Shown: one piece after another, positions 21,063 to 28,320 of the stretch
Position numbering within the stretch: the stretch's first letter is position 1
How the letters are laid out: every line of letters starts with the position of its first letter
NCBI GenBank assembly: GCA_948759685.1
Contig: CAQBGY010000010.1
Span: forward strand, 1 to 32,246
Source of the DNA: an uncultured Eubacterium sp.
GTDB taxonomy: Bacteria; Bacillota_A; Clostridia; Lachnospirales; Lachnospiraceae
Length of the DNA stretch: 32,246 bases
Reading direction: 5' to 3'
Translations under genes and position numbers: made by a program
Notes under the pieces: generated by a model
Seen by the model: the letters and a program-made list of their open reading frames with translations, nothing else
Told to the model about the DNA's origin: nothing
Database searches by the model: none

Positions 21063-21281
21063 ATGGCTAAATTTAACAATGCAGAGGAAATCACAAGATT
21101 TTTTATCAATGACGGATTGGGAGAGAACACAACCTTTTCTGAATTGTCCGAAAAAGAAGCAAAAGAAAAAGGGTATCATTTCGCTGTTAGGGGAATCGAA
21201 AACGGCAGAAAATATTTTATCATGGGAACTTGCGGAAACATCTACGATGATAACGGAAAAATCGTTATGTTTAACATTTAA
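21063..21281 (+). CDS. Hypothetical protein, 72 aa
   Basis: MAKFNNAEEITRFFINDGLG... AAGGAGG lies before the ATG at 21063. Sequence with EKEAKEKGYHFAVRGIENGR looks alpha/beta. Not recognised. Confidence 0.6.
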   Translation: MAKFNNAEEITRFFINDGLGENTTFSELSEKEAKEKGYHFAVRGIENGRKYFIMGTCGNIYDDNGKIVMFNI

Positions 21282-21288
21282 CCCGCAT

Positions 21289-21336
21289 AACTACCACCGT
21301 CAAGCGGTCAGCCGGGTGCAAGTCCCGGCGGGAGTT
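21289..21336 (+). ncRNA. Acceptor/T-arm minihelix 3
   Basis: AACTACC/GGGAGTT (7 positions, one mismatch), then a small hairpin ACCG-TCAAG-CGGT, then T-arm GCCGGG-TGCAAGT-CCCGGC. It looks like a tRNA reduced to three arms. Confidence 0.5.
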
Positions 21337-21381
21337 CTCAAAATTCCCAGCCCCCAGGGATAAGGGGAGAAAGAAAAGGAT

Positions 21382-21660
21382 ATGGAAATAAAAAGAAACG
21401 GAAACAATGTAAATGTTTATGACGGAAAGAGGTTGATTTTGCATTTAGATAAAAACAACGGAATTTATACGGCGGTAAACGACCATGTAAGAGTATCTGC
21501 AAGGATAGAAAAATTAGACGAAAAGAGGACTAAATTTTCCGAAGTGTCACTTAAAAAGATGAACAGCAAGGGGAAAATGGTAAAAAATACCACCCAAAAA
21601 TGGATAAGGGAATACACATCATGGCTCGAATATATCTGTGAGCAGTATGGGCTGATTTAA
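21382..21660 (+). CDS. Hypothetical protein, 92 aa
   Basis: MEIKRNGNNVNVYDGKRLIL: beta strands first, then a basic middle (KKMNSKGKMVKNTTQKW) and an aromatic C-terminus. AAAAGGAT precedes the ATG closely. Not recognised. Confidence 0.6.
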   Translation: MEIKRNGNNVNVYDGKRLILHLDKNNGIYTAVNDHVRVSARIEKLDEKRTKFSEVSLKKMNSKGKMVKNTTQKWIREYTSWLEYICEQYGLI

Positions 21661-21732
21661 AAGTCAACACGCCCTTTCCGCCTTGACGCGCGCCAGAAAC
21701 GGAATTATAATTTTTGAAATGGAGGCGATATT

Positions 21733-21943
21733 TTGAAATTATACAAGTCAGAAGGAAAAATTTTTGTGGAACTTAACGAAACAATCGAACTTTGCGACAT
21801 CCATATGACAGATTCTTTGGAAACCTACAAAGAAGCATTGCTGAAAAAAGGTTTCTGATAGGTTCGATTGGACAGTTACAGAAGCCGCATTGAAGGGAAG
21901 GGAATGGAAGAAGATTAAGCCTGCAACCGCAGGCTACCACTAA
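21733..21943 (+). CDS. Small protein, TTG start, frame broken at an A6 run
   Basis: GGAGG lies 7 nt before TTG 21733. The direct frame ends at 21858 after 41 aa (KLYKSEGKIFVELNETIEL...LLKKGF). With one A fewer in AAAAAA (21844-21849) it continues KKVSDRFDWTVTEAALKGRE...ATAGYH to TAA at 21943, a convincing protein tail. The shift here is opposite in sign to the other three broken genes. Confidence 0.5.
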
Positions 21944-21946
21944 AAC

Positions 21947-21992
21947 TTGCGTGTTAGTCGCCTTGTAGTTGGTGCAAATCCGACTAACGCAA
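21947..21992 (+). ncRNA. Acceptor/T-arm minihelix 4
   Basis: TTGCG-(TG)-TTA pairs with TAACGCAA (8 bp, 2-nt bulge) around an 11-nt linker and T-arm GTTGG-TGCAAAT-CCGAC. An alternative longer pairing GTTAGTCG/CGACTAAC would compete with the T-arm. The last element of the operon. Confidence 0.45.
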
Positions 21993-22011
21993 ATTCCGTA
22001 CCTTGAAAACA

Positions 22012-22044
22012 GAATAAAGGGCAGTAGCCGACCACTACCGCCCT
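22012..22044 (-). terminator. Terminator of the antirepressor operon
   Basis: AGGGCGGTAG/CTACTGCCCT on the minus strand, 10 bp with one G-U, then TTTATT. It may also end the plus-strand operon. Confidence 0.65.
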
Positions 22045-22070
22045 AAATGATGTAGAGAGTTAGAAATGCG

Positions 22071-22901
22071 TCAAGAAATGTTTACGCAATAGCAAATCAT
22101 CATTTCCTTGATGACTGTTTCATAGACAGGTTTAAGGCTCTTATCTTCTGAAATCACAGATAACTTGTTGATGGAATCGAGTTCCTTTTTGGTAATGTTG
22201 GGTTTGTTTTCCAATGCCCGACCTTTAGCCCTTGCAACCCTATCATTGAGGTTACAGTTCCATTTCTTCCTTAATCTGTCGTAACTCTCGGTACGGACAT
22301 TCTGATACCTTTCCGACCTGCCAGAACCGTTCGCATAATTCGGACTTTCGGCAATCTTGGCAATACAGCGGTTTACCCACGCTTTGAAATCTTCATTATC
22401 CGAAGTGTGGGTAAAGGTATCAGATATGACCTCCTGCTTTTGCTCAATACGGTTTAATTGCTCCGCTTGGCGTTTCTGTTCTAGCTCCTGCTTTGCCATG
22501 CTTTCAATGATACCGAACAATGCTTGTGTGCTTCGGGAAAGCTGACTGCGGTTTATGGCAATCTCTTTGACTTTATCATCAAGAGTGGAAAAATATTCCC
22601 TTGCCTGCTCCGCACGTTCTCCGTTGCCTTTGCATGATAATTTCTTTGCAAAGTGGGCAGTTAATTTATAATCTGTTGTAGCCTGTCCGCCCCATTCGTC
22701 ATTTAAGACGAATGCCCAATAATCAACATTTTCTTCTGCAAATTCATTCTCTGTTATGTTTCTTTTGCACCAATGAGAATAGTTTTTAGGATTAAGTTCA
22801 AGAAACTCATACAGTTTCTTAGCTGTTGCCATACCGTTTTCGTCAATGCCTAACGCAATTTCAATCGGTGTCTGCATGGTTGCGGTTTGAACGTCATTCA
22901 T
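22071..22901 (-). CDS. Antirepressor, AntA/AntB-like N-terminus plus ORF6C-like C-terminus
   Basis: 276 aa. PIEIALGIDENGMATAKKLY with KNYSHWCKRNI and ADYWAF-like blocks (YWAFVLNDEWGG) is an AntA/AntB domain; a coiled coil follows (AKQELEQKRQAEQLNRIEQK, about 145-170); ESPNYANGSGRSERYQNVR and the tail match ORF6C. Antirepressors counter the phage repressor. Start ATG 22901 overlaps the upstream gene. Confidence 0.82.
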   Translation of the reverse strand: MNDVQTATMQTPIEIALGIDENGMATAKKLYEFLELNPKNYSHWCKRNITENEFAEENVDYWAFVLNDEWGGQATTDYKLTAHFAKKLSCKGNGERAEQAREYFSTLDDKVKEIAINRSQLSRSTQALFGIIESMAKQELEQKRQAEQLNRIEQKQEVISDTFTHTSDNEDFKAWVNRCIAKIAESPNYANGSGRSERYQNVRTESYDRLRKKWNCNLNDRVARAKGRALENKPNITKKELDSINKLSVISEDKSLKPVYETVIKEMMICYCVNIS

Positions 22902-23052
22902 CAGAAACACCGCCTTTCTCTGCAAGAATTTTTAAGTGCGTCAATATCGTGGTGTAGGTACAGCATAAAGCATGGGTGTCCTCCGTCTTGTCAATCATCC
23001 TGCGGATTTCCTTGCGGTACTGCTCGTTGGCTTGTTTTGCTTCCTCGCTCAT
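22894..23052 (-). CDS. Hypothetical protein, 52 aa
   Basis: MSEEAKQANEQYRKEIRRMI: a helical, charged protein with CC in the middle. GAGGAGG lies 7 nt before ATG 23052, and ATGA overlaps on both sides. Not recognised; probably an accessory of the antirepressor operon. Confidence 0.6.
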   Translation of the reverse strand: MSEEAKQANEQYRKEIRRMIDKTEDTHALCCTYTTILTHLKILAEKGGVSDE

Positions 23053-23297
23053 GCCGATACCTCCTCGGCTTTGCAAAGTCCTCTCGAAAAAGAGTAGATT
23101 GCTTTCAGTTCGTTCATTCCTGCATTTGTTACAAGCTGATAAATAATGTGAAATATCCAGTCTGCCCTTTCGTTTCCATTATCATCAACCGCACAATCCC
23201 CAATGATTAGACCAATGCTTTTAATGACATTTTCATTCTCGATATCAGACATTCTCTTAACAATGCTTTCCATTACCCTTTTCCCATCATTACTCAT
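23049..23297 (-). CDS. Hypothetical protein, 82 aa
   Basis: MSNDGKRVMESIVKRMSDIE..., helical with a conserved-looking core DWIFHIIYQLV. ATG 23297 is chosen for its G-rich upstream site and overlap with the preceding stop. Not recognised. Confidence 0.55.
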   Translation of the reverse strand: MSNDGKRVMESIVKRMSDIENENVIKSIGLIIGDCAVDDNGNERADWIFHIIYQLVTNAGMNELKAIYSFSRGLCKAEEVSA

Positions 23298-23517
23298 GAT
23301 TGACACCGCCCCTTCCTGCCAGATACCCGATTTTAAGGGCGTAAACAATAGCCTTTGATTTTCCTAACGGTTTGGAATATTCCGCAATATTGAGAAGCAT
23401 GAGGAAATCCCCTAAATCCCAAATATCGTCTGATACCTCGGCTGTCCTGCTCTTAAATTCCTTGTCAATACTCTGTAACTTGTCTTTGAGTTCCTTTTTC
23501 TTTCTGAAAAATGTCAT
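23290..23517 (-). CDS. Hypothetical protein, 75 aa
   Basis: MTFFRKKKELKDKLQSIDKE... then a helical part (DFLMLLNIAEYSKPLGKS). GGAGG lies 9 nt before ATG 23517. First gene of the leftward antirepressor operon, behind the operator at 23556. Confidence 0.6.
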   Translation of the reverse strand: MTFFRKKKELKDKLQSIDKEFKSRTAEVSDDIWDLGDFLMLLNIAEYSKPLGKSKAIVYALKIGYLAGRGGVNHE

Positions 23518-23555
23518 AAAAATATACCTCCATTTGATTTTTGGTTGCCAAACAA

Positions 23556-23586
23556 AGGTACACAGTGCTATAATATTTGTGTACCT
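23556..23586 (-). promoter_or_regulatory. Palindromic operator 1 (AGGTACACA/TGTGTACCT)
   Basis: A 9-bp inverted repeat spanning a -10-like TATAAT region. The core TACACAGTGC..TAATATTT.TGTA recurs at 24331. Confidence 0.65.
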
Positions 23587-23653
23587 AAGTTGGCTTAGGT
23601 TAATTGTTAGGGCAATCGTCTGACCGTCAAATCTAGCGATTGCTCTATTTTTG

Positions 23654-24301
23654 TTATTCATCACATTCAATGGTCTGCTCTCGTTCTAATTTTTGGATTT
23701 TATTTTCGTGTATGGAAAGATGTGCCTTTACCACACTTGCTATTTGCGACACATTCATAAACACGAGTTCTGGAATAAGTGAATCAATTTCTGTATATTC
23801 ATCTTCTTCCAAATCGTACACATCATCTCCAATCATTAAAATATACGAGTTTTCCCCTCGGTAAAGCGTGATTTTTGTTTTCTTTTTGCCTATCCGCTTG
23901 GAATTTCTTCTGATTGGTTTTGTTTGTGGTAAGAAAGCCTGTGCCAATACGTCTTTGGCTTTTAACTGATATTTCACTAGTTTGTCAACTAATTCTGGAT
24001 TGTTCTCTTTCATGTTTGGCGTGATGGAGATTTTAGCAAGCCAAAGAGGAACATAGTCAAGTTGCAGTGCAAGAGTTTCATTGTTGGGGTCAAATACCCC
24101 TGCGTCAAATTTGACGCACCCCATTTTCAGCACTTCATCAGACTGTACATTCTTTACTTGTCTATCTCGTTCATTCTTATTCAATCCAATTCCTTGACAG
24201 AATGAATTTATGCCAGTCCATATAACGCCCTTGCTGTCCTGCGCCGCTAACAATCCGTCGCCCATGAAGTCAACCGTCTTTACTGAAAGTTTGTTTTCCA
24301 G
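23654..24301 (-). CDS. Antirepressor with P22_AR_N-type N-terminal domain
   Basis: 215 aa. VIWTGINSFCQGIGLNKNERDRQVKNV, then LDYVPLWLAKISITP and VKYQLKAKDVLAQAF match the P22 antirepressor N-terminal domain. The rest is basic then acidic (DDVYDLEEDEYTEIDSLIP). The best spaced start behind AGGAGG is CTG at 24301; GTG at 24310 overlaps the ribosome binding site. It sits between two copies of the same operator. Confidence 0.8.
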   Translation of the reverse strand: MENKLSVKTVDFMGDGLLAAQDSKGVIWTGINSFCQGIGLNKNERDRQVKNVQSDEVLKMGCVKFDAGVFDPNNETLALQLDYVPLWLAKISITPNMKENNPELVDKLVKYQLKAKDVLAQAFLPQTKPIRRNSKRIGKKKTKITLYRGENSYILMIGDDVYDLEEDEYTEIDSLIPELVFMNVSQIASVVKAHLSIHENKIQKLEREQTIECDE

Positions 24302-24330
24302 TGAAATCACCTCCTAATTTCCAAAAAAAT

Positions 24331-24356
24331 ATACACAGTGCGTAATATTTATGTAT
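24331..24356 (-). promoter_or_regulatory. Operator 2, copy of the 23556 operator
   Basis: TACACAGTGCGTAATATTTATGTA-like element (positions 24331-24355) sharing its core with 23556-23586. Placed upstream of the 23654 gene. Confidence 0.6.
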
Positions 24357-24370
24357 TTTGTTTTGATATT

Positions 24371-24409
24371 GCGGTAACTGATTAGATGACCAGTCGGCAC
24401 AGCTACCGC
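24371..24409 (-). other. 10-bp hairpin after the 24415 gene
   Basis: GCGGTAGCTG/CAGTTACCGC with one G-U and a 19-nt loop; no U run. It probably acts as a 3' stabiliser or a factor-assisted terminator. Confidence 0.45.
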
Positions 24410-24414
24410 TTTTA

Positions 24415-24591
24415 TTACTTTCCGATTTCTTCATCAATCTTTTCGTTAAGCCATGCGGTCTTAGTTTTCCCTTGCTTTTTCAGTGCTTTATCCAGTAATT
24501 CTAACTTTTCTCTTTTTACAGATACACTGAATTGACCTATTGTTTTTCGGCGTTCTTTGAAGTAATCGGAAGTGTTTCTTTTCGCAACCAA
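24415..24591 (-). CDS. RHH-type regulator, 58 aa, TTG start
   Basis: A basic start (AKRNTSDYFKERRKTIGQ), then the RHH strand QFSVSVKREKLELLDKAL and a second helix KTAWLNEKIDEEIGK. TTG 24591 has GGAGG 7 nt upstream. Its promoter contains two TTAGCTAGCTAA-type palindromes, so self-repression is very likely. It resembles plasmid and phage antitoxin-type RHH proteins, but no toxin gene is seen. Confidence 0.72.
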   Translation of the reverse strand: MVAKRNTSDYFKERRKTIGQFSVSVKREKLELLDKALKKQGKTKTAWLNEKIDEEIGK

Positions 24592-24608
24592 CTCAACACC
24601 TCCTTTGT

Positions 24609-24649
24609 GTTGCTAGCTAAAATATATCATGTTAGCTAGCTAATGTCAA
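24609..24649 (-). promoter_or_regulatory. Promoter with GCTAGC operators for the 24415 gene
   Basis: TTGACA (24649-24644), 17 nt, TATATT (24626-24621). TTAGCTAGCTAA fills the spacer and TTAGCTAGCAA follows the -10. Confidence 0.8.
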
Positions 24650-24654
24650 CCCCT

Positions 24655-24691
24655 AATTTCAAAAAAATAAAAAAGAGTGCCGAAACACTCT
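24655..24691 (-). terminator. Terminator with long U run
   Basis: AGAGTG/CACTCT, 6-nt loop, then TTTTTTATTTTTTT on the minus strand. It insulates the 24415 gene from the operon upstream. Confidence 0.8.
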
Positions 24692-24815
24692 CTGACCTCG
24701 TATTTTGCGATTTAAGGCGTTTTGCCTTCTCAACCTATAAATTATCGTCAAATCAATTTCAATGCGAATTTAGGGCATATATGAAAGCGTATGGGCATAA
24801 TAAAAAGCCCGCCCA

Positions 24816-24965
24816 CTATTTGCAAGCAGACTTCTTATCGCTCTCACACACCATATAAAGCGCAATCGCAGAATATTGGCACTTCAATAATTCCTCGATC
24901 AGCTTATCCCTTGTCATGGTTGGATTAGTCTTTTTCACACATTCCAATATGTATTCAATGCTCAT
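24816..24965 (-). CDS. Hypothetical protein, 49 aa
   Basis: MSIEYILECVKKTNPTMTRD..., helical, with a Cys-containing end. GGAGG lies 5 nt before ATG 24965, and ATGA overlaps the metalloprotease-like gene. TAG stop. Not recognised. Confidence 0.6.
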   Translation of the reverse strand: MSIEYILECVKKTNPTMTRDKLIEELLKCQYSAIALYMVCESDKKSACK

Positions 24966-25282
24966 GCTATCCTCCTTACCATTCCCCTAAGTAAATCGTC
25001 CAGAATGTAAATCACTTCTTTCCCGTGGTCTGCCATAAAATTACAAAGCCATTCTTCGGTTTCGATTGGTATTGATATATTCCACGCAAAGCAGACGCAA
25101 TGTGTCAGCTCATGGCACAATACACGCTCCAAAAACGCCCCATGAATGGCTCGTGACAAGTACACGCACTTATCATTCCAATCTGTTACCCCAAATGTGA
25201 TTGACCCGTCCGAACGTCTTAAATTTTGGCTATTTGGAGGTACAAAGACAATATCCCACCGAACACCATTAATTTCAAACAT
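24962..25282 (-). CDS. HELTH metalloprotease-like protein, 106 aa
   Basis: RVLCHELTHCVCF (about 53-65) is the HExxH zinc motif, followed by a Glu/Trp-rich helix (ETEEWLCNFMADHGKEV) that could give the third ligand. The small size and layout resemble ImmA/IrrE or phage-type zincin proteins, which can cleave repressors or act in host takeover. GGTGAGGG lies directly before the ATG. Confidence 0.7.
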   Translation of the reverse strand: MFEINGVRWDIVFVPPNSQNLRRSDGSITFGVTDWNDKCVYLSRAIHGAFLERVLCHELTHCVCFAWNISIPIETEEWLCNFMADHGKEVIYILDDLLRGMVRRIA

Positions 25283-25301
25283 ACCCTCACCAACTTTCCG
25301 T

Positions 25302-25341
25302 TAAATAAAAGAAACTACCAACCGTTTAGCTGATAGTTTCT
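25302..25341 (-). terminator. Terminator after the 25380 gene
   Basis: AGAAACTA/TAGTTTCT, 8 bp with a 16-nt loop, then TTTATTT. Confidence 0.75.
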
Positions 25342-25379
25342 AAGATTTATCATTCTTCAAATCCTCCATATTTTTAAAT

Positions 25380-25568
25380 TCATACAGCCCATTCTTCTAT
25401 CTGTTCCCAATATTCCTCCGGAACTTCTTCTCCTAAAATATCGTAGAGTACAGATAATTTTATTTTCAGGTACTCCATAAGACCTTTGTTTTCTTCTGTC
25501 CAGTTAGTCCCCTGTAATTCTGCCAGTGTTGCATACAAATCTTTTAATATATCCTCTTTTTTCTTCAT
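25380..25568 (-). CDS. Hypothetical helical protein, 62 aa
   Basis: MKKKEDILKDLYATLAELQG..., acidic and helical. GGAGG lies 7 nt before ATG, ATGA overlap with the HTH gene. Not recognised. Confidence 0.6.
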   Translation of the reverse strand: MKKKEDILKDLYATLAELQGTNWTEENKGLMEYLKIKLSVLYDILGEEVPEEYWEQIEEWAV

Positions 25569-25741
25569 TGGCTTTCCTCCATGTCTTTTCTAACCTTAAA
25601 TTCCAACAGTTCCACCAAATAATCCGGCGGCTCACGCTTGCCCTGCTCCCACCTTGCGAATGTGTTTAGCGGAATGTGGTATTTTTCGCAGAATTTCACT
25701 TGCGATAAGCCGGTCAATGCTCGGATTCTCCATATTGTCAT
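25565..25741 (-). CDS. XRE-family helix-turn-helix protein, 58 aa
   Basis: MTIWRIRALTGLSQVKFCEK then YHIPLNTFARWEQGKREPP, a complete HTH of the Xre type. GAGG lies 8 nt before ATG 25741. It is downstream of the 25752 gene in one operon and possibly its regulator. Confidence 0.8.
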   Translation of the reverse strand: MTIWRIRALTGLSQVKFCEKYHIPLNTFARWEQGKREPPDYLVELLEFKVRKDMEESQ

Positions 25742-25751
25742 GCGGAATACC

Positions 25752-26441
25752 TCAATACACAATGTGGGTTTCTTTTGTGAGTTTTTCCACAAGAGCGTCA
25801 ATCTGTTCGTACTTGGAAAGAAGCTCTTTCAGTTCGTCAATAGTCAGTTTCCTTCTTTTTTCAGAATCTCCAACTTGTACGCCGCCGCTACCTATCCAAA
25901 TTTCCGCCCCAAATGTTGTGTGATATTGATTCTGCTTTTCTTCAAATTTCTTTTTCAAAATGCTATATTCGTCATGGTCGTGGAAATATTTATGTTCTTC
26001 TCTTTCGCACTCTATAAGCTGCCTGCGGAATACTTCATCAACCAAATCGTCATAGTAATCATAAGTTCCTTTGGTATTTGACTGAATATTTCTCTCGCAA
26101 CCTAAAAGATTGTATTTTCCATACTTAAACCAATCATCAATCAATTTTTGCGAATAATTCGTGTCATTCCGCTTTATCCATGCTTTCAAAGATGTGGTTT
26201 TTACTTCCGGTTCTCCGAACATACTATCTTTCTTTGGAAGACTACCTTTGTCTGCATTGAATTTTTCAATCAAAGAAAGAAGATAACTCAATTTTCCATC
26301 TGTCATGCTGTCAACAAAAGCAATCTTATCTTCCCTTGATGCGGAATTTTCACAAGCGTATACAGTAGTTTTGTATCTACCGCCATACACATCTGCATGG
26401 TTATTCATCAGCACCATTTCTTCAACTTTCCATTCAAACAT
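25752..26441 (-). CDS. Hypothetical protein, 229 aa
   Basis: MFEWKVEEMVLMNNHADVYG... A charged, mostly helical protein; the C-terminal third (LTIDELKELLSKYEQIDALVE) is coiled-coil-like. AAAGGAG lies 8 nt before ATG 26441. Its promoter is divergent from the RHH gene at 26548. Not recognised. Confidence 0.6.
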   Translation of the reverse strand: MFEWKVEEMVLMNNHADVYGGRYKTTVYACENSASREDKIAFVDSMTDGKLSYLLSLIEKFNADKGSLPKKDSMFGEPEVKTTSLKAWIKRNDTNYSQKLIDDWFKYGKYNLLGCERNIQSNTKGTYDYYDDLVDEVFRRQLIECEREEHKYFHDHDEYSILKKKFEEKQNQYHTTFGAEIWIGSGGVQVGDSEKRRKLTIDELKELLSKYEQIDALVEKLTKETHIVY

Positions 26442-26460
26442 ATCAAAATCTCCTTTCATT

Positions 26461-26537
26461 TATACCACTTTACATATATACTACCACATTTTCTGCTTGC
26501 AGTCAAGTGCTAATTGTGGTATAGTGGTATAAACAGG
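26461..26537. promoter_or_regulatory. Divergent promoters with GTGGTATA operators
   Basis: Minus: TTGACT-17-TAGTAT; plus: TTGCAG-17-TATAGT. GTGGTAT occurs tandemly at about 26516-26530 and inverted at 26461-26468 and 26484-26490. Probable operators for the 26548 RHH protein. Confidence 0.7.
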
Positions 26538-26547
26538 AGGTGTATTT

Positions 26548-26697
26548 ATGGAAAAGGTCAAGAAAGAAAAAGTCACAATATCGCTCAATCCAGAAGTTCT
26601 CATTTCGTCCAGAAAACAGGCGATTGACGAACGGACAAACCTATCTGCATTGATAGAAAGACTGTTAAGGGAATACCTTTCTCAAAAGAGCAAATAA
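26548..26697 (+). CDS. RHH (CopG-like) regulator, 49 aa
   Basis: EKVKKEKVTISLNPEVLISS, then a helix KQAIDERTNLSALIERLL: the classic RHH pattern of strand, helix, turn and helix. AGGAGG lies 7 nt before ATG 26548. Self-regulation from the flanking GTGGTATA repeats is likely. Confidence 0.82.
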   Translation: MEKVKKEKVTISLNPEVLISSRKQAIDERTNLSALIERLLREYLSQKSK

Positions 26698-26742
26698 ATC
26701 TCACGAACTATCAGCCATATTCGGTTGTCAAGGAACATTCAG

Positions 26743-26764
26743 GAAAAGGGGGCATTTCTGCCCC
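26743..26764 (-). terminator. Terminator of the 26787 gene
   Basis: GGGGCA-GAAA-TGCCCC on the minus strand, then CTTTT. Confidence 0.75.
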
Positions 26765-26786
26765 TAATCCGTTTTATTATCGCAAG

Positions 26787-27692
26787 TTACTGTTGTTTCA
26801 ACATCTTAGACCATGTATCAAATTTCTGCGCCGCCATAGCCTTTTCGGATTGAGACATTTTAGGAGCGTAATCCTTGACAATAACATCCCCTGTCGAATT
26901 TAATAATTCTTCAAGGTTTTTCATGTTTTCCGAATTATCTTGTGGCGTATTCCCCTTATGTTTTTCTTTTGATTCCTCATATCCTCGTTTTGCTCTGTCA
27001 TAACGGGAATTGCCGCCCTGACTTCTGCCGTCACGGTTGCCTTGCTCATATCCTTCGCTGTATCCCCTTCGGTTTCCTTCTTCATATCCGTGTGACTGCC
27101 CGTCAGAGTAACCCTCACTGTAACCACGGGAAGAACCGCCAGAGTTGCCGCCAGAATTTCCGCCACTCATGCCAGAACTTCCAGACTGACCGCTTGTGCC
27201 ACCGCTATTGACCGATGAGCCACTAGAGCCGCCACCGCTAAAATACATGCGCCCTGATGCACGATCAACATCACGCCAATATTCGGCCGGGTACATCTTG
27301 TAGCCCTCAATGTCCATACGGTAATCCATAGGCATCATTTCCTCGTACCCACGCCTGCCGCTGTTGCTTCTTCGACCGTCGCCGCGGCTCATAAACCGAC
27401 CAGATGTACGGCTCCTCGGCTGTCTGCTGTAAAATCTTTTTTCTCCTTCTTCGTCCCCGTATTCCTCTTTCAGCATTTTCAGAAAGTATTCGTTTTCTTT
27501 CTTTTCATCTTCCTCTTCTTTTTCCTTTTCCTTAGCTTCTCTTGCGTCCTTTTCTGCGCAACACAAGTCTTTTATCATATCAATCACATCAGGAATCGCA
27601 AAATCACCCACACGGCTTTCATTTGCTTTAATAGCAGAAAGTGTACATTCTGTTAATTCCTCGACCATCTCATGGATTCTTTTAATATGCAT
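26787..27692 (-). CDS. Gly/Ser-rich low-complexity protein, 301 aa, probable virion protein
   Basis: A helical, acidic N-terminal half (KEKEKEEEDEKKENEYF) is followed by Arg-rich and Gly/Ser-rich repeats at about 150-230 (SGGNSGGNSGGSS; RGYSEGYEQGNRDGR), then a basic helical end. Low-complexity repeats of this kind occur in virion decoration proteins. AGGAGG before ATG 27692. Not recognised. Confidence 0.6.
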   Translation of the reverse strand: MHIKRIHEMVEELTECTLSAIKANESRVGDFAIPDVIDMIKDLCCAEKDAREAKEKEKEEEDEKKENEYFLKMLKEEYGDEEGEKRFYSRQPRSRTSGRFMSRGDGRRSNSGRRGYEEMMPMDYRMDIEGYKMYPAEYWRDVDRASGRMYFSGGGSSGSSVNSGGTSGQSGSSGMSGGNSGGNSGGSSRGYSEGYSDGQSHGYEEGNRRGYSEGYEQGNRDGRSQGGNSRYDRAKRGYEESKEKHKGNTPQDNSENMKNLEELLNSTGDVIVKDYAPKMSQSEKAMAAQKFDTWSKMLKQQ

Positions 27693-27707
27693 ACTTTTAC
27701 CTCCTCT

Positions 27708-28115
27708 CTATGCTCCCGGTGTCGGCGTAACAGGCGTACCATCACCGTTTAATGCCTTCAAGTTATCCGTAACACAGCAAACTCTTTCTAAAAGCCTAAA
27801 TGTGCCAGCATCGCCGCTTGTGTGTACCCTCGTACAATACTTTGTACGTGTCTTAATTCCGCAAGCCGTAACCTGCTCACAGCAAGGCTGTGTCAACTGG
27901 TACAATACTGCTCCTGTTCCAATCTGAATAAACACTGGTGCTGTTATTGTTGTTTCTGCCGGAATGTTCTGCCCCACGACAATGCAGTATTTACAGTTAT
28001 TGTTGTAACTTCCTGCCGGAATTGTAATCACAAGACCTGTACCGGCTGTAAAGGTTACTGCTGTCGATATAATCAGATTCGGGCAAAGACGGCAGGTATT
28101 TTTACATCTTCCCAT
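27708..28115 (-). CDS. Cys-rich beta protein, 135 aa, probable virion protein
   Basis: MGRCKNTCRLCPNLIISTAV..., with many Cys (C-x3-C-x2-C, CKYC, PCCEQ, RVCC) and Thr/Val-rich beta strands. ATG 28115 with GGAGG 9 nt upstream. Resembles structural phage proteins with Cys cross-links; no name can be given. TAG stop. Confidence 0.6.
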   Translation of the reverse strand: MGRCKNTCRLCPNLIISTAVTFTAGTGLVITIPAGSYNNNCKYCIVVGQNIPAETTITAPVFIQIGTGAVLYQLTQPCCEQVTACGIKTRTKYCTRVHTSGDAGTFRLLERVCCVTDNLKALNGDGTPVTPTPGA

Positions 28116-28154
28116 AATGTTTAACCTCCATTTCAAATTCATTTACTTGCAACG

Positions 28155-28183
28155 CAAAAGGGCAAGACTGTTACATCTCGCCC
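28155..28183 (-). terminator. Terminator-like hairpin
   Basis: GGGCGAGA/TCTTGCCC (one G-U), then TTTTG on the minus strand. Between the 28228 and 27708 genes, so it would reduce readthrough. Confidence 0.6.
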
Positions 28184-28227
28184 CTCCGCTTATAATCAAC
28201 CCGCCTTTGTTGCGGGGAATAATCAGC

Positions 28228-28320
28228 CTAACTTATGTTGGCGAGTTTTCTTAGTATTTCTTCCTGATTTCTGATAATCTCGTCAAGAATGGCAAGAGTA
28301 TCAGTTTCTTTCGCAGCCAT
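28228..28320 (-). CDS. Tiny helical protein, 30 aa
   Basis: MAAKETDTLAILDEIIRNQE..., ending LANIS with TAG. Its ATG overlaps the previous gene's TAA by one base (TAATG), so it is probably translated by coupling. It would be a short coiled-coil peptide. Confidence 0.5.
   Translation of the reverse strand: MAAKETDTLAILDEIIRNQEEILRKLANIS

Noticed and set aside
24415..24591. Toxin-antitoxin pair with the RHH protein as antitoxin.
   Set aside because: No toxin-like gene is adjacent in the same operon; terminators or hairpins separate its neighbours.
24643..24858. A 71-codon plus-strand frame.
   Set aside because: It is antisense to a promoter, a terminator and part of the 24816 gene, and has no ribosome binding site.
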